Shown: positions 4,131 through 5,887 of the stretch, piece by piece
Layout: each line of letters begins with the position of its first letter
Position numbering within the stretch: the stretch's first letter is position 1
NCBI GenBank assembly: GCA_003524745.1
Contig: DQGN01000007.1
Coordinates: 27,478-33,364, forward strand
Reading direction: 5' to 3'
DNA length: 5,887 bases
Source: Patescibacteria group bacterium
Lineage (GTDB): Bacteria; Patescibacteriota; Kazan-3B-28; UBA10110
Notes under the pieces: generated by a model
Told to the model about the DNA's origin: nothing
Database searches by the model: none
What the model saw: only the letters and a program-made list of their open reading frames with translations
Made by a program: the position numbers and the translations under genes

Positions 4131-5432
4131 ATGTCGGAAAACGACAAAATGGATATGGCAGGCGGAGACCAGAGACCGGATTATAAAAATCCACATCTGG
4201 AGCTCCACCCTTCTACCCGTCCTTTCGTAGTTGGATACGACGCAAAACTTTCTGCAATGGCGATCCAACCGCCTGTGTTCAGAACATCTACTTTTGAGTT
4301 CTCCAGCGCAGAAGAAGGAGAAGAATCCTTCGGGAATGCCTATGAGTTACCTAATTGTTCTGGAAAAGAGCCGGGTTTAATTTATTCTCGGCTGAATAAT
4401 CCGAACATGGAGATCTGGGAAGACCGCATGGTAGCGGTTGAATCAGGAGCTCTGTGTGCAGCGGCGTTCCCTTCGGGCATGAGCGCGATTACTACTATGG
4501 TTATTGCTCTCTTGGTCCGAGGCGGCCGGGTCCTTTATACCGATCCGGTGTATGGAGGGACTTATTACTTTTTCAGGCATCTGGCTGAGCGGTTTGATTT
4601 CAAGGCGGTGCCGGTGGACACTAGTGATCTCAACAAGGTTGGAAATGTTTTGGCGGCTTCTAAGGAACCCTTCGACATGATCTTTATTGAAACACCGGCC
4701 AATCCGACTATGGCTGAAACAGATATTGCCGGAATCGTTGAGTTGGCTAGGTGCCATGGCGAGGGCAAAACCTTAGTGGCAGTAGACAATACCTATCTTG
4801 GTCCAGTATTCCAGTATCCTTTTGAGTTGGGAGCTGATCTGGTGGTCTACTCTGCTACCAAGTTTCTGGGTGGTCACAGCGACCTGATTGCCGGACTTGT
4901 GCTTGCTCGGTCAGACAATTTGATCAAACAGATCAAAGGGTATCGGACAATTTTAGGACCGACCATAGCGGCCGATACTGCTTGGCTGTTGACGCGTTCC
5001 CTTGGGACTTGTTGGATTCGCATGGAGGCCCAAGCCAAAGGTGCCGGCAAAGTTGCCCAAGCATTAGTTACTCATCCTAAAGTCGATCGAGTGCTCTTTC
5101 CGGGGTTGTTGACTCCAGAGGATGGCAACCAATATGTCATTCATCAGAAACAGTGTTCGGGTCCAGGTTCGATGATCACTTTCTTCCTCAAGGATCCCAA
5201 GAAGTCAGCGGCTTTCCGGTTGTTGAATGCAGTCAGAGTTTGTCATCTGGCGGTTTCCTTGGGAGGGATTGAAACTCTCATCGAACACCCGCGAACCATG
5301 ACCCATTCTGATATGTCGCCCGAAGATCTTGACAAATGCGGCATCACTCATTCCATGATTCGTCTTTCCGTGGGAGTCGAAGATGCCAACGATCTAATCA
5401 ACGATCTTTTTCAAGCTCTCAACCAGGTTTAG
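4131..5432 (+). CDS. Cystathionine gamma-synthase / methionine gamma-lyase family PLP enzyme
   Basis: A 433-residue fold-type I PLP enzyme of the Cys/Met metabolism family. Visible landmarks are YSRLNNPN (85-92, the phosphate-binding YxRxxNP motif), SGM (115-117), YGGT with the ring-stacking Tyr141, ETPANP (187-192), Asp219 in VDNTYLGP, the Schiff-base lysine Lys244 in SATKFLGGHSD, and Arg411 in IRLSVG for the substrate carboxylate. The long N-terminus and the 'LHP..RPFVVGYD' and 'KEPGLIYSR' phrases match a subfamily usually labelled only 'cystathionine gamma-synthase family protein'. True methionine gamma-lyases have Cys in the YGC motif; here it is Gly142-Gly143, so neither elimination from methionine nor cystathionine synthesis can be assigned. 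Its neighbours suggest a sulfur amino acid substrate. No separate promoter is obvious; TTGTCA (4059-4064) and TGTAGT (4082-4087) are a weak pair. Confidence 0.93.
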   Translation: MSENDKMDMAGGDQRPDYKNPHLELHPSTRPFVVGYDAKLSAMAIQPPVFRTSTFEFSSAEEGEESFGNAYELPNCSGKEPGLIYSRLNNPNMEIWEDRMVAVESGALCAAAFPSGMSAITTMVIALLVRGGRVLYTDPVYGGTYYFFRHLAERFDFKAVPVDTSDLNKVGNVLAASKEPFDMIFIETPANPTMAETDIAGIVELARCHGEGKTLVAVDNTYLGPVFQYPFELGADLVVYSATKFLGGHSDLIAGLVLARSDNLIKQIKGYRTILGPTIAADTAWLLTRSLGTCWIRMEAQAKGAGKVAQALVTHPKVDRVLFPGLLTPEDGNQYVIHQKQCSGPGSMITFFLKDPKKSAAFRLLNAVRVCHLAVSLGGIETLIEHPRTMTHSDMSPEDLDKCGITHSMIRLSVGVEDANDLINDLFQALNQV

Positions 5433-5470
5433 GGGACTACTCTCGCACCTATTTTTAAACTCTTGAACCC

Positions 5471-5505
5471 GACCCCGTTTTTTTTGTGAAGACGGGGTTT
5501 GTTAA
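5471..5505 (+). terminator. Rho-independent terminator after the PLP enzyme
   Basis: GACCCCGTTTTT (5471-5482) pairs with GTGAAGACGGGGTT-side bases 5488-5499. The core is ACCCCGT with ACGGGGT, and G·U pairs occur at both ends and inside. The loop is five bases and a TTGTTAAATT-like tail follows. It lies between two convergent genes and is best oriented for the plus strand. Confidence 0.7.
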
Positions 5506-5516
5506 ATTCAACAGCA

Positions 5517-5887
5517 TTATTTCTTCGGAGTAATTTTAATAAATGTTCCGGGTTCTGGCCAATTGAAAATACTGGCAGCCGATTTATTAGGATCTCCGTT
5601 AAATCGCCACGATAATTCGCAGTAAGGATTTTTGGGGTCGCCGCTGGAACCAGGGGCCAACACCAGTGTTCCGGGACCATCCGCAAAAATAGTTGGTAGA
5701 ACTTTGGCGCATGATTTTCTATTATTAAGATTTATCTCCACCCGATCTCCCCATTTCAATTTTAATTTAGCAAAATCAGTTAAAGTAAGTGAGGTTTTGA
5801 TATTCCCATAATTGTCATTATGGAATACCATAAAACCCGTAGGTAGCTCGGGGATAGTAGTTAAGGTAATTGGTTTGAGAGTGCTGC
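5517..5887 (-). CDS. Probable SAM hydroxide adenosyltransferase (DUF62 / SAM_adeno_trans), C-terminal part, partial
   Basis: The frame is open from the right edge to TAA at 5519-5517, so the 5' part lies beyond the window. About 122 residues are visible. An internal ATG at 5831 has no Shine-Dalgarno and the frame stays open upstream of it, so it is not the start. The pattern resembles the C-terminal beta-barrel domain of the SAM hydroxide adenosyltransferase/fluorinase superfamily: VFHNDNYGNIKTSL matches the family's 'V.hiD.fGNl.TNi' strand, and 'IFADGPGTLVLAPGSSGD' followed later by 'NKSAA' and a terminal 'PGTFIKI' matches its 'yad...G.l....nSSG...sAA...G..v.i' run. Enzymes of this kind hydrolyse SAM to adenosine and methionine. 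The catalytic N-terminal domain is not visible. Placement beside metK and metG fits but does not prove the call. Confidence 0.6.
   Translation of the reverse strand, partial: STLKPITLTTIPELPTGFMVFHNDNYGNIKTSLTLTDFAKLKLKWGDRVEINLNNRKSCAKVLPTIFADGPGTLVLAPGSSGDPKNPYCELSWRFNGDPNKSAASIFNWPEPGTFIKITPKK

Noticed and set aside
1..5887. CRISPR array or complete mobile element
   Set aside because: There are no regularly spaced repeats, and no transposase, integrase or cas gene in any frame.

Overview
The window comes from a bacterium that I cannot place more precisely. It has a bacterial initiator tRNA, Shine-Dalgarno-led genes, sigma70-type promoters, Rho-independent terminators and moderate GC content. 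The divergent MetK, compact gene spacing and short stand-alone transcription units would fit an uncultivated lineage such as the Candidate Phyla Radiation, but that is a low-confidence guess. A theme runs through the window: initiator tRNA-fMet, elongator tRNA-Met, methionyl-tRNA synthetase, S-adenosylmethionine (SAM) synthetase, a Cys/Met-metabolism PLP enzyme, and what looks like the C-terminal half of a SAM hydroxide adenosyltransferase. Almost every gene here makes, charges, uses or recycles methionine.

Layout. Positions 1-51 are the tail of a small RNA-binding (RRM) protein, followed by a terminator. Positions 110-255 form a tiny stand-alone unit: promoter, a ten-residue lysine-rich micro-ORF, and a strong terminator. 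A second promoter drives the initiator tRNA at 298-375. Positions 376-591 are the odd part. The 3' end of the tRNA gene is repeated in inverted orientation right after the gene (43-bp hairpin arms) and again in direct orientation at 574-591. The inverted and distal copies enclose 145 bases rich in local hairpins. I see nothing recognisable in 592-715. On the minus strand, metG (889-2568) is followed by elongator tRNA-Met (783-859) and then a terminator (716-743), apparently one operon.

A 298-base divergent intergenic region separates metG from metK. It carries a promoter for each side, a perfect DnaA box and a repeated TTGACA-containing decamer. metK (2867-4033) has its own terminator. It is followed by the PLP enzyme (4131-5432), which has a good Shine-Dalgarno and a terminator. 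The minus-strand gene at 5517-5887 converges on it and runs off the right edge.

How they may work together: MetG charges tRNA-Met, and the two Met tRNAs feed initiation and elongation. MetK converts methionine and ATP to SAM. The SAM hydroxide adenosyltransferase, if that call is right, would break SAM to adenosine and methionine, and the PLP enzyme would act on a sulfur amino acid. The reaction direction of the last two is inference. The strongest candidate for something undescribed is the tRNA-fMet-derived inverted/direct repeat element at 349-591, followed by the lysine-rich micro-ORF.
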